This document shows, one piece after another, positions 22,118 through 32,761 of a stretch of DNA of 64,000 nt (the first letter of the stretch is position 1; each line of letters begins with the position of its first letter). This stretch comes from Lichina pygmaea (taxonomy: Eukaryota; Ascomycota; Lichinomycetes; Lichinales; Lichinaceae), in NCBI GenBank assembly GCA_963422465.1, contig OY730170.1, positions 496,001 through 560,000 on the forward strand, written 5' to 3'. The position numbers and the translations under genes were made by a program. The notes below the pieces were generated by a model. It searched no databases, had not been told where the DNA came from, and saw nothing but the letters and a program-made list of their open reading frames with translations.

Positions 22118-22759
22118 AGCTTGACATCAATAACCTCGAGCCCGCAGTTAGAATGAACGTTCCGAGTGTGGGTGCCTGCTCCGCTTGCTGTCTGCGGATG
22201 ACTTTAGGTCAGGGTTCGTAAGTCGCTAAGCAATAGCCTAGACTTTAGTATGGTGTTCCACTACAGTATCGATAGTGAGCTAAGGATAGTAGCTTCTGAG
22301 CCTATCTCACAGTGGCTCTTCCACTGTACTGTAGCTTATTGCACGCCTGATCGCGGAACGTTCCGTACTGTCAAAAGTCCTCAGTATTCCAGTTACAGCT
22401 GCCGACACGGGACACTCAAACTTTGCCGTCTTCAACATTGTCACAGTGTTCTGTCGGGCTTTCAGACCTCCTCCAGAGAGGGGTCTACCTTAAGATGGCT
22501 GGACGAGCCCTGCTCATCCAGGCAGACCGGACGCGGTTGGTGTATGCATACAAACAATCTCGACGACAAGGAAATGCAGAGAAACGTGGTTGGCGGAACT
22601 TCCAGCGCCAGCACACTCCAGGCAAACAAGTAATATCGGACATGGGATTTCTCAGCTCATGCCTCTTCTCTACGATTAATAGAAATTGTTTTCAGTGCTG
22701 CACTTTCTTCAGAATCACTCCTATCCGATCGAGGTCTCTCGATAATATCTTTCAGTTTC
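22118..22759. other. Divergent intergenic region
   Basis: 642 bases lie between SRP72 and the unknown gene to its right. Open frames on the plus strand around 22,250-22,700 show no family resemblance and probably reflect the 5' leader. No clear TATA box is seen. Confidence 0.4.
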
Positions 22760-23979
22760 ATGGGGAATCTTTCTTCAAGCGGCATTGGTAGATCTGCCAG
22801 GCGTCCAACACAGAGAAGACGTTCTGGATCCAATCGAGTTCAGCCCGAGCACCAGCTGGCTTTGGATCTTGCACGAGACGAGACTCTGCGTCAGTTGGTT
22901 GCTGAGGGTATCGAGTACATCCGAGAAGCGCTGTTGGAACTAGAGGAGCAATTTGGCACAGGCCGAGGTGGCAGACATGCCAGAGATGTCTATCACTGTG
23001 GGTCAACACACCATGTAGGCCTCGGCAGTCGAAGCGACGGCTAACTAATGGATGTTACTTGCGTATAGCCCATTTCAGGCCCGAATTGAGGACAAGTGAT
23101 CTTGTGAATGGAGCATATCAAGGGGATCGTCTCACAGAGCCCGTTGATGATCTCCCGCGCAGCAGAGATGGCAGACGGGACGAAGATAGCGGCAAAATCC
23201 CCAGGAATCATCAACGGACACAGGGTTCAGCCCGGATCCCAGAACAATGTCCGGATCCGCATGGGAGACATCGATCTGGAAACAACCGACCAGATGAAGT
23301 TGCAGGCCAGAATCGGACTCGGCTCTCGGATGACGGGGATGAAGACCTGCGAAGCCGGAGACGTCGGACGTGCTCGGGGAATCGCGAAACCCCTTCACGA
23401 TTTCAATCGCCCGGACAGGTGTCGGAGCCATGGGACATGCACCAACAGTCACCTATTCCCAGCTTTGAAACTCGGAACCTTGACGGACATCCTGGCAGGC
23501 GTGAATGGCCTCCAAGCGGAAGGGGGCGACGCGTGTCCTTCAATAGTAGCACCAGCGGCAGCAAATCGTCGAAGCCCCCATGGCCGTCCCGACATGATGG
23601 ACGGGATGGTGACTCTGCCAGCAACAGCTCAGCTTATCCAGCACAAAGAAGAGATTTTGATGAGCAGCAGCACTGGAATGATATACAACCCCCCTTGAGC
23701 GCGACGATGGAACAGGCACCGGCAGGTACCACAAGACCAACACCGATCCCAAGGTTCCAAGGACCAGGCGGACCAACCGAGTCGGGACGCCCAGAAGCCG
23801 CGTTCCGTCGCCCGTTCGGTGACGAGCAGGAGCCCTTTCACAGTGGAAATAAACCGAATAGAGCCACCGAAAGACGAGCGCGGCGACCACCGCCCAAAAG
23901 CATGCACAAGAATGTACCAACGATGAACGGGGGGCTTCCGCCGCGACGCGGCACGGGTCAGCGACGAACATCGACGTAG
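22760..23979 (+). CDS. Unknown disordered protein with myristoylation-type N terminus
   Basis: I do not recognise the family. Proposed exons are 22760-22997 and 23069-23979, giving 382 residues, with a GTGGGT donor and a CTAAC branch before TATAG. The protein starts MGNLSSSGIGRSARRPTQRRRSG: Gly2, a small residue at 6 and downstream Arg fit the N-myristoylation pattern with a basic membrane patch. A predicted amphipathic helix follows (about residues 34-65, LALDLARDETLRQLVAEGIEYI). The rest is Pro/Arg/Ser/Gly-rich and looks disordered. Inference: a peripheral membrane or signalling adaptor. The second exon could be wrong, since its composition is uninformative. No obvious link to neighbouring SRP72. 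Confidence 0.55.
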
Positions 23980-25302
23980 TAGCCCTACGTACTTCAAGAA
24001 GCATCAGCAGACACGAAGTCGAAAAGTATGCTCGATTTTTCAGTCTCCTGAGCACAACATATGGATAGTCCTCGTTGTCTTCATCTCTGCCCAAGGTGAG
24101 GACGATGAGGGGTACGTGTCAAATGGCGCAAGAACTGTTGGGAAGTTGTATGTTGTAGGCATGGAGCCCTAGCCTTAACACCGTCACATACTACTCTTCC
24201 CCATATACTGTACTGTACATAGGGCAGTCGCTGAGCCCTAGCTAATTACTTCTGTTCACAACAACAACACAAATATTTTCCTTCTGCTGCGCCCGCAGAT
24301 TCGAACAACAACAACAACGACGAAGCACCCCTAGCGTAGCTCGAAAATCCGAATGTGAAACCCCCAAGAAGCGAAACACCCAAGACATGAATCAACCAGT
24401 AGCACGACTCAGTACTGCACGTAGTCGTAGTGCTTGTTACGGGAATATGTACCTGTTGTAGTAGTGATCAGCACACGTAGTCTTTCGAGAAGGATTTTGT
24501 GTCGTTGAGCGTCAGGGTCAGGATCAGGGTCAGGGTCAGGGTCAGGGTCAGGGTGAGGGTCGGGGTCAGGGTCGGGGCCGACAAGAGGGGGAGGCTTCCT
24601 GGTCGAGCTGCACGATCCCTAGTCAAGTTGCACGATCCCTCGTCAAGCTGTATGGTCCCCGAGTCAAGCTGCACGATCCCCGAGTCCAACTGCAAGAGTG
24701 TGTTTAGGCTCCTCACATAATCACTGTACGTGACGTACCGTACCGTACCTCAAGTCCCGTACAGTACGCTACAACATGGTGTCCAAGGGTGGCCGAGAGT
24801 TCGGCGCACAAGAATGGTATCAAGATGTGGCAGGGAGTCTTGGAAGACTCGGGCGAGGAGTAACCAATTGTACTGTACTTCTGTACTTTCGTACTTTGAC
24901 CGATGTGTGGCTCGGAGCTGGACTCGGACGACAGAATGGGTTTCAAGATGCCTTTTTATCATGATCAGCGATACTAGAGTCACGGTGTAAGCAGTCGAGT
25001 TGGTCTCGTGCGGCTGCAGGCCAAACGAGAGTCATCATGTTCAGGAGCACTTTGTATTCGTGAGCATACAGCAATTCTTGTTTGATCAAACAACAAGGGG
25101 GTATCCGCAGAGTAGCAAAGCAAAGAATTATTTTGGAGGTTCTATTAGGAGTAGTAGTAGTGGTGGCAGCAAAGGGTATCTTGTTAGTAGCAAAGATGCT
25201 CATCTCGAAGATAAGAAAGAGCCCGGAGTCGTTGTCGGTGTTTTTCTTCGGAGGTGGCCCACACCCCATTGTCAGCTTCTCAGGGCGTCGTCAGGATGTC
25301 GA
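23980..25302. other. Gene-free stretch with simple repeats
   Basis: Between the unknown gene and SET9 I see no gene. The stretch includes AAC trinucleotide runs (about 24,257-24,320), a hexamer array (separate entry) and a cluster of CCGTACC-type words around 24,730-24,770. Confidence 0.5.
24506..24700. repeat. GGGTCA hexamer array followed by a 21-bp tandem repeat
   Basis: About ten copies of GGGTCA or one-base variants span 24506-24578. They are followed by four to five units of a 21-bp repeat with core CAAGCTGCACGATCCCCGAGT up to about 24700. This is not the fungal telomere repeat TTAGGG. Confidence 0.85.
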
Positions 25303-27665
25303 TCATGCGCGGCCACGTGCGCCACCTCGTCCTCGGGCTCGCGTGCTGCCGCCTCTGCCGCGGCCTCGGCCTGCTCGTCCTCGTGCTCCTCCTCTGCTTC
25401 CCCGAGCTCGTCGATCCTGTGATCCACTTCGTGCATCCGTTGCCGTGGTCGATTCGGCCTTAACGCTCATCTGACGGCCTCGTCGTTTGGGTCTCCTCCA
25501 TATGCCGTAGCCGCCGCCCTCTTCGACCTCGTAGACTTGATCGTCCTGGGCGTTGTGGATCGAGTGACTGGCCGCGACGTCTCGGATCTTGCCCTTTCGG
25601 ATCTCCTTCTCTTCCTCCGGTCTGATGAATCGGTGCACCGTGCGGTGGTCCATCACTCGCTTCTCGTGATCGTCTCGGCCTTCGCGATCTGTCTTGGGCC
25701 ACTGGTAGCCGTAGAGCTTGCTGTGGCGCTCGCAGCGAGGGCAAGCCACCCGGGTGAAGTATGCGTCAATCTGGACGAAGGCACTCTTGCAGATGGTGCA
25801 CGTGACCCACGCTGCGTACGGTGTCGATAGCAGCGCTCGATTGCGAACGTAGTCGCCCGGTACTCGGACGACGGCCGTTGGGACGCTGTTGTCGGGGACC
25901 TCGCAAGGGGAGACGCCGTCCTTTGCTTTCCGGGCCTTGGGCTTACGGGCCGGCGCGCACTCCTGTGAGTGCACAGTTCCAGCGAGTTCCGCGAGTTGTC
26001 CGTCCGAGATCTCGGACGGGCACGAGCTCGAGTCGTCAATAGCCAGATCTGGGCCGCCGTCTGCCTCGATCTTGTCGACAACCGGAGCAGAGGCACCTTC
26101 AGGATTCGGTTGCGTCCTTGGGACGTTGGTCAGAGATGCTGGGGCGATGAGCGAGTCGTCGCAGATCGAGGTCGCCTCCGTCAGGATGCCAGAGTTCTTG
26201 TAATCCTCAGTCTGAAACGAATGTGGAGAGCTGCCCCGTGTGATCTCAGAGCCTGGTCCCAAATCGGAAAGGTATGTGCGATCCTGCTGGGCCACAGACG
26301 TTGGCAGTAGCGGCGCCTTCAAGTCGATATCATGGCTTGTTGACGGTGTTCGGGTGGAGGCTGCTTTGTTATGCATGCCCTCTGCAGACTGCTCATACAG
26401 GCTGTTCTCCGGGCCACTTGGCGTCGCTTCACCACAAAGAGCCCTCTCGAGACACTTCTGAGGGGTGCCCTTGTCGACGCCGTCATGCGCGAGCGCCCCT
26501 ACGCCATCTGTGATCTGCGTACCATGGCCGCATGCATTTTGTGGATCACCTGCAGTTTTCGGCGGCGACACAGACGACTGCTCGGCTTGACCGAGGCTCT
26601 GACAGCTCAACTCCAGGGCACACTCCGGCAGAGCCACGTCAGGATCGGTCTTGATCACAGGATCCGGGGTTTCATTGGCCAGCCGCCGCCTTTTCCTCGG
26701 CTGACCGCTTGCGCTCGAGAGTGGCGTTGCTTCCTTGCTCTGAGGGTATTTTCTCTTCCGTCGGAAGGAATATGGTTCTGGTTGCTCGTCGTCGCGTCCA
26801 ATATCTCGGTCGAGCGGCGCGGTGCTCCCGTCGGCTGCTTCGGCCGTCCAACCGCTGCGACCGGCGTCCTCACAGGTTCTGCAGAGGCATTCGCGATTGC
26901 CAGGCCCGAAGTAGTCGGCGCCGTATGCAACGGTGATCTCCTCACCGACCTGGATCTCCCGAACGGCGGCGACCTCCATGCCTTGGCCGCCCGTCGTCAC
27001 CAGCCGCGCGTTCGCATCGCAATCATGGTTCGAGAACCGAGCAGGCCCGAGTAACACCGAGGCGGACTTCCTGCGACTCGACATGACGATGCTGAAATCT
27101 CCACGGCGAAGATCCAGTTCCTTCTCTTCGTCGGCCGTCAGGCCCACCTGGATGCCGCAGAGATACTTCACCGTCTCGCCCTTCTTGATCTTGCGCCGCG
27201 CCACGATGGTTGCTTCATGTGAGGCGAGGGTGTATCGGTTCGTCGTCGAGACTTCGAACGGACAATCCGGCATGTACATGCAGATGTACCTGCGAAGGTG
27301 CTTCCTCAAGTCTTCTCGCTCTCCGTCCGTCCCTAGCCTCTGTGCGTATCTCTGCAAGGCTGGCATCGCAAGAAGTCTGCTTTCGGCTGTAGATGGCTCC
27401 TTGGCGAGAACGACCGCCTCTCTGAGGGTAGATGCCACATCCTCTTCCCGAATGGCCCGGCAGGGCACGTACTTGGTGCGATTCTTACGAATCTGCGTCC
27501 AGAAGTAGACCTTGCGACGGGAGGCAGGTCAGCTTCAAGGATCATCAACGATGTAGCACGGTCACAAACCCGATCGATTAGAGCATCCGTGATGATATCG
27601 TCGTAACTTGCCACCTGGGCAAGAGTCAGGGCCACCTTCTTCGAGGCGGATCCCTTCGGAGGCAT
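25303..27665 (-). CDS. SET9: SET9-type histone H4 lysine-20 methyltransferase
   Basis: Set9 (Suv4-20 class) methylates H4K20 and supports DNA-damage signalling via Crb2/53BP1-type readers. Exons are 27665-27570 and 27510-25303, giving 767 residues. The N-terminal block (ASYDDIITDALIDR joined to VYFWTQIRKNRTKYV) and SET domain (about 120-250) are clear: PDCPFEVSTTNRYTLASHEA, GETVKYLCGIQVGL, DFSIVMSSRRKSASVLLGPARFSNHDCDANARL, REIQVGEEITVAYGADYFG, and the post-SET cysteines CLCRTCED. A long acidic linker leads to a second conserved fungal block (about 590-690): CTICKSAFVQIDAYFTRVACPRCERHSKLYGY, then VMDHRTVHRFI. The last about 35 residues are Arg/Gly/Ala repeats, unusual enough to note separately. 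Confidence 0.94.
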
Positions 27666-30600
27666 GACTGTAGCTGGTTTCAACCGATGGATAAACTGGT
27701 ATGATGAAGATGCATCGACAAGGATCGCGGGAGCGTGATATATCGCTGGGTTAAAGAGCGAACGGCGCCGCCATTAAACCGATGTTGATGGATGCAAAGA
27801 CCGATCGCGCCGGCATAGGGATTGGAGAATTGAGTACGGAAGTATGGAGTTGTGGGGAAAGACGGCGGATTGACAGAAGGGAGGAGGCTGGGAAGCCTCC
27901 GTTCCCTCTGAGTTGACCTATTCGGGACACAATAGCACAAATAGAACCGCGCCTTGCGCACCCTGTTCGGCGGATAAGCGATCGTACCTGACAGACGCTG
28001 GAATTCGCTTGCTAACCCAAAAGGAGCAAGGGCGAGGATCTACGTACAGTACTTAAGTAAAGGTACGTACCTACGACTCACGTATACTGGCACGTACGCG
28101 TAACCTCGCAGCAGTGCAATGTAATTCGATAGTGTCTCATACCTATTACTCCGGCATGACCAACAGACGAGCCCCCATGAGATAGGCTGTTCGGTCGCTA
28201 TTATTAGGGCAAGGTCAACAGGGCTTCGATTCGGCGCTAAACCTTAGGTATGGAGTATCCCACCGGTCATCTTTTGTACGGACAGTTATAGGAGCACGAC
28301 AAAGGTCTGCGTACACCTCCATACGACATCTACCTCAGGTTACTCTGGAGAATCAATACATAGCTGCATGTTGTTACTGGTGTAAGCCCTCAACTTAGTC
28401 GTACTACTTACGAAAGTAGCAGCTGACACCTTGTACTGGTGTACGCAGACTTGCGTCGTGACACTGTACTTCCGTACTACGGTACCCCCTCTATGCACGT
28501 ACAGGTATCTTACTGTACTTCGGTGCCCCCCTCTTACAGTACTTTCATGCAACCCTCGCTTAGCAGAATACTTCTAGTTTGGTGGCACTCCTCAGACGAA
28601 CTAAGTATCACTAAACTTTTGGGGCATCAGCCCACCGACCGCCCAACTCCAGTGCTGACAAAGTCCTCACACCACCGAGAATACTATATGTGACATCAAA
28701 AATGAGATCTGACTCCGTGGACATAGAGTTAGGCATTAGATGCGACCAGGAAAAGATTCGACTTAAGGATGTGTGTTGGGTGATACCCTCAAGACTTATG
28801 AAGCGCATACCTCGCTTGATTTGAAGAAATACCTAGCTTTATATGGTGTGACTTGGCAAAGTGCATGTACCGATTTATGCGGGCGGGCATGAAAGCAAGA
28901 GGGGGGGGTACGTGGGGGGGGGTACCATAGTAATTGTCCGCTTTTATAATGGCAAAGCTCTACTTGACTTTACACGGCACTGGTATGAGATATGCCATCT
29001 CTTTGTGAGACGTATCAGAACTTGTGACAGATGCGGCTAATAATGCGGCTCAATAAAGTGCCACTATATAAAATGCCTGCTGCCATTAACTTGCTCCTCT
29101 ACGTACGGCATACAAATGGTGTAGCTTGTGTTGATCAGCTTTCTCTGACCTTGGATGTCGTGGATGTCTCCTGAATAGGCGTGCAAGGCTGAGTGGAGCC
29201 ACACTCACGTGTGCGGTAAGTACGATCTATTGAGCACAAAAATCCGACTTGGAGCATCAAGAACGGACAGAATCATTCTACGGTAGGGTCTACCAGTCCA
29301 ATCAATAACCTCGGAATAGCCGACATCGCCAGTCGTGATGCCATTGATGACCAGCCTCTGTGCGTCCACATAGAAACAATTGTCCTTGGCGGAGCTGCTA
29401 CAGACCCGGACATAAGGTCTTGAAAGCCGATGTGCGTGTCGGCGGAGAATGAATAGATTGGTCCCTCCTAACTAAAATCTAGGAGCGACGACAAAGAAGA
29501 AGGAGAAAACTCTGCACTGTCACGTGCAAGCAAGACAACAATTTAGCCGTCGCTCAGGGAGAGGCTGATCTCGACACCCCTGCAAACCCCCGGGCAACTC
29601 TTCCAGAGAGTCCCCGGTCAACAGGTCTTCGTGCTTTACTGGCAGAGCCGACTGTTGCGGCCGCAGGGCTGAGCCTGGCTTAGTCAGTGGTGTTAGTCAG
29701 CTAGATAGGGGGCCATATACCGTAGTCCTCGGGTCTGAGAGGGCATCAATGATCATCATCTTCTCCCCGCTCAGAGCAGGCCATTGCCTTGTAGCTCCAG
29801 CACTGACGTCAGCCAGGTTGAGAAAATCCAGCCCGTGTGAGACGGCATTCTCACAGAGCTTGGCCGCGGTTTGGTCGACGCTCTTTGAAACTGTGACATG
29901 GGCATCTTGGGACAAGAAGCCCTTGTTGCGACGTTGATGTGTTAGCAATCTTGAAGATGCGATTTGGCCCACTCGGATCTCTTGGCCATCTTCACCCTAT
30001 CTGATACTTTACACGAAGATTGATGCTGTCTGTATCCTTGGTGCCATAGCGCACCAACGAGTATATATTGTCAGCCATCGTTAGTGGTGATACAGCCCCG
30101 GGCCTGGCGGCGCCATATTCAGCACGTACCTTTGTCGTATCATTACGAACGACGATCCTCCCATCCTGTTTCTACTTCCGTTTTCCTCGACCTATAGAAA
30201 GAAGGTATGCTTGAGACAAGGAGCCTCATTCTCTGTTTGCGACAGTCAAGTGCTTTCTCTACGTAGTGCGCTTTGCACTATTACTTTCGGCAATGGCTAG
30301 ATTCGGTCATTCCTTGCCCGGAACTCATTTGGCAAAGAATGTGCAACCAGTATGCAAGGATGTCTTGCTCGTCACGAGAGTCGAGGAGCTGGAAGACTTC
30401 CGCCGTGCAACCCTCACAGGTCCCAACGCACCGAGGCAGCGCCCAGGTGCTGAGAAGTCTACTTCAATGTGTCACCCCACACTTCTGAAGAGAAACTCGC
30501 CTACACATATCATCGTATTCAAAACTTGAGGTTCACTTCTGTCGGACTCCTTACCGGTACCGGTACCGGTACGGTACGGTAGCCAATAAGTACCGGATCA

Positions 30601-31647
30601 CATCATTTCTGATCGTTTTGTTTCCAAGGAACAGCTTGGCCGATGTCTTGGCAATACTGTAGCAGCCCGAGGCGTGGCTCGCCTGTCTGAAGATAGTTGG
30701 CCTCAAGGACGCGGAAAGTGCAACAATGAGCACGGACAGAGATGGAGCTGTCTCAATATCACGGAAGACAGCAATACCCGGGCTGATGGCGCTAATGATG
30801 TTCCTCCTTGCCTGATGAGGATAAGCTAGAGCAGATTCCGATAGCCATAACTGCTCTGGGAAATCACAGTGCTTGGTAAAGTGGAGGGTTAGCGTCTTCG
30901 GGCATATCACTGGTTGGATTTTGCAATGTAGCTTGGTCTAGGTCTCTGTACGTACGTAGAGCTGCGTTTGGTACGGCGCGAGTATCAATTGTGAGAGTGC
31001 TGAAGGTGTTGCCTACGTATCTACTCGCAATACGTAGGTTTTCACGAAGAGAGTCTTATAGTCACAAACACCTAGCACCCGACGGCAGTCCTCCCATCCT
31101 CCGACCCAAACTGCATGATACCTTCATGAACCAGTTCAAACCATACTGCAGCAGCAGCAAAAGGAAACTCCTCTACTGTGTTCGCTATTGGTCTCATACA
31201 GCTTGTTTCTGGAGAAATACGCCAGGACAAAAGATTCAAGAAGAACCCCAACGGAAGGACATGCCTCACCCAAGACCGCCAACCATCCCTCGACCTCACC
31301 CACCATGCACCGGTGACAGCGGAGCAGGCTCCCGGCGTCCAAAGGGGGACAGTGGAACGTGCCCAGATTCAGGCGTTCCGCCGGAAGAGGGAAAGGAAGA
31401 ACTCCTTCAACTCCTTCCCTTCCTATCATTGTCATCACCTTCTAGCTCCTATCCGTAGCCGTGCCTACCTGTAGTATAGCGTACAAAGTACCGAAGATAT
31501 GTACCGTGAAAATCTCTCGCACGCAGACGGATGATGGACAGACCGAGAGGCCATTCTATCAAGAAAACTAAAATCTGTCTGGAAGTGTCGTACTCCAAGT
31601 CTCCTCGGCACCAGCCAAGACCCGACCCCCGTCGCTCCGCTGGAGAA
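27666..31647. other. About 4 kb without a confident gene; exon-like fragments on the minus strand
   Basis: The left part holds the SET9 promoter. From 28,000 to 28,560 the DNA is rich in GTAC/CGTAC words; G runs occur near 28,905-28,925. Three minus-strand stretches have protein-like composition but no complete gene: about 29,212-29,475 (with FYVDAQRLVINGITTGDVGY and EVIDWTGRPYRRM, preceded by a TTTTAG acceptor-like site), about 29,700-29,970, and about 30,565-30,910. They may be exons of one gene, remnants, or chance. The VPS24 3' end lies at the right border. Confidence 0.45.
30551..30585. repeat. GGTACC/GGTAC simple repeat
   Basis: Consecutive self-complementary GGTACC words (TACCGGTACCGGTACCGGTA) followed by CGGTACGGTACGGTAG. 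It is one of several GTAC-rich clusters in spacers of this window. Confidence 0.85.
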
Positions 31648-32433
31648 TCAGCTTTTCAGTGCCTCTAATCGGCCCCTCATCTGCTCCAGCGTCAACTCGG
31701 GCGACGCTTCGTCTTCTTCCGCTAGGCCCGGCTCGCCCTGGGCCGCAGCTGGGAGAGTATTGGAGCCTTCTGCACTATCTTGCGCGAGCGTCGGATGCTT
31801 CTCCTCAACCTTCTTGGTCTTGCTTTGTAGCACTTCGCCAAGGACCTTGTCGACCTCGGCTTCTTCCTCGTCTTCCGCCTCGAGGGTGTCGTCCGGGAGC
31901 GTGTCTTCGACCATGTCCTCGATGATGCCGGCCTTGACCAGCTCTTGACTCAGCTCGCGCATGGTCCCCGTCAGCTCCGGCAGCCGAACTAGCGTGTTGA
32001 CGTCCTTCATGATGCCGGTACTCGCTCGGATACTGCCTTCGATCTTGCGCACCGAGAATGCCTCCCGTACCTGCATCCCCACGCTCTCAAGCTGGGCCTT
32101 ACTCGTCGCTAGCCGTGCGCTCTGCTTACGCGCCCGGATCAGCTCCCGCGCGAACACGCGCGTGTCTTGTGCTGCCTGCGTCGCCTGCGAGGGGTTGCGT
32201 TGCGCCCGTCGGGATGCTTGCAGTATCAGCGTCTTCGTCTTCGCCTCCGTCTGCCTGAGCAGGGCGATGTCCCGGTCGAGGCTGCGCACGTTGGAGCGGA
32301 TTAGAGCGTTGCATTTCCGGAGCTGGGATGGTGGATCAGTACCGTATAGGAGTGTGGACGGTATCCGTGGATGGGCTGGACAAACCTGGACTGCTGGGTC
32401 TGGCTTGAAAAAGATGGATCTGATGGATTCCAT
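31648..32433 (-). CDS. VPS24: ESCRT-III subunit VPS24 (CHMP3)
   Basis: Vps24 caps Snf7 filaments in ESCRT-III during multivesicular body sorting. Exons are 32433-32386 and 32322-31648, giving 240 residues. MESIRSIFFKPDPAVQ is joined across a 63-nt intron to LRKCNALIRSNVRSLDRDIALL; the intron is in frame and without a stop, so a longer reading is possible but breaks the conserved block. The basic N-terminal helices (TKTLILQASRRAQRN, VFARELIRARKQSARL, VREAFSVRKIEGSIRASTGIMKDVNTLVRLPEL) are typical. The acidic C-terminal half ends LEQMRGRLEALKS, a MIM1-type helix for the Vps4 MIT domain. A low-complexity insert of about 35 residues precedes the MIM1 motif. It is divergent from ESS1. Confidence 0.94.
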   Translation of the reverse strand: MESIRSIFFKPDPAVQVCPAHPRIPSTLLYGTDPPSQLRKCNALIRSNVRSLDRDIALLRQTEAKTKTLILQASRRAQRNPSQATQAAQDTRVFARELIRARKQSARLATSKAQLESVGMQVREAFSVRKIEGSIRASTGIMKDVNTLVRLPELTGTMRELSQELVKAGIIEDMVEDTLPDDTLEAEDEEEAEVDKVLGEVLQSKTKKVEEKHPTLAQDSAEGSNTLPAAAQGEPGLAEEDEASPELTLEQMRGRLEALKS

Positions 32434-32761
32434 CTTGGGAGATCGGACCGGGCAACGAAAAGATTGCAGCTGCGAGGCCCTTGATGGACTGATGTCGCAG
32501 GAGGTGGTTCGGCAATGTACGTGCTGTGCAGTAGCCCCGCATGCCGCGGTAGGCTCCAGCGTCTCCGAGGGGCAAGCGCCCTGACCTCGGTGAGCCCAAG
32601 CGAGCCTACCGGCAGTAAGGAATGCTAAATTTAGGGGGAGAGAGCCTACCAGGAAACAGCCAAGTCGACGACGCCGCGTACGAAGAAGTGTTGAATTATA
32701 CATCTTCCACCGACTAGCTTTGTCGGAGCCGTGCCACAGCTTCGATTTTGCCATTCCCAGC
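32434..32761. promoter_or_regulatory. Divergent promoter region of VPS24 and ESS1
   Basis: 328 bases separate the two start codons. No gene is seen. Some of this must be the 5' leader of ESS1, since its coding sequence is split immediately after the ATG. Confidence 0.5.

Noticed and set aside
24280-24320. B-box-like word (minus strand GTTCGAATCTGC) suggesting a tRNA gene
   Set aside because: No A box at the right distance, no acceptor stem, and the neighbouring AAC repeats do not fold into a cloverleaf.
24506-24578. Internal telomere-like array
   Set aside because: The unit is GGGTCA, not TTAGGG, and active genes lie on both sides.
27666-27683. Alternative SET9 start six codons upstream (MKPATV)
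   Set aside because: In frame and possible, but MPPKGSASKK is closer to family N termini, and nothing in the sequence decides firmly for the longer form.
30991-31458. Plus-strand frame of 155 codons as a gene
   Set aside because: Composition is random-like, no splice or family support, and another equally long frame overlaps it.
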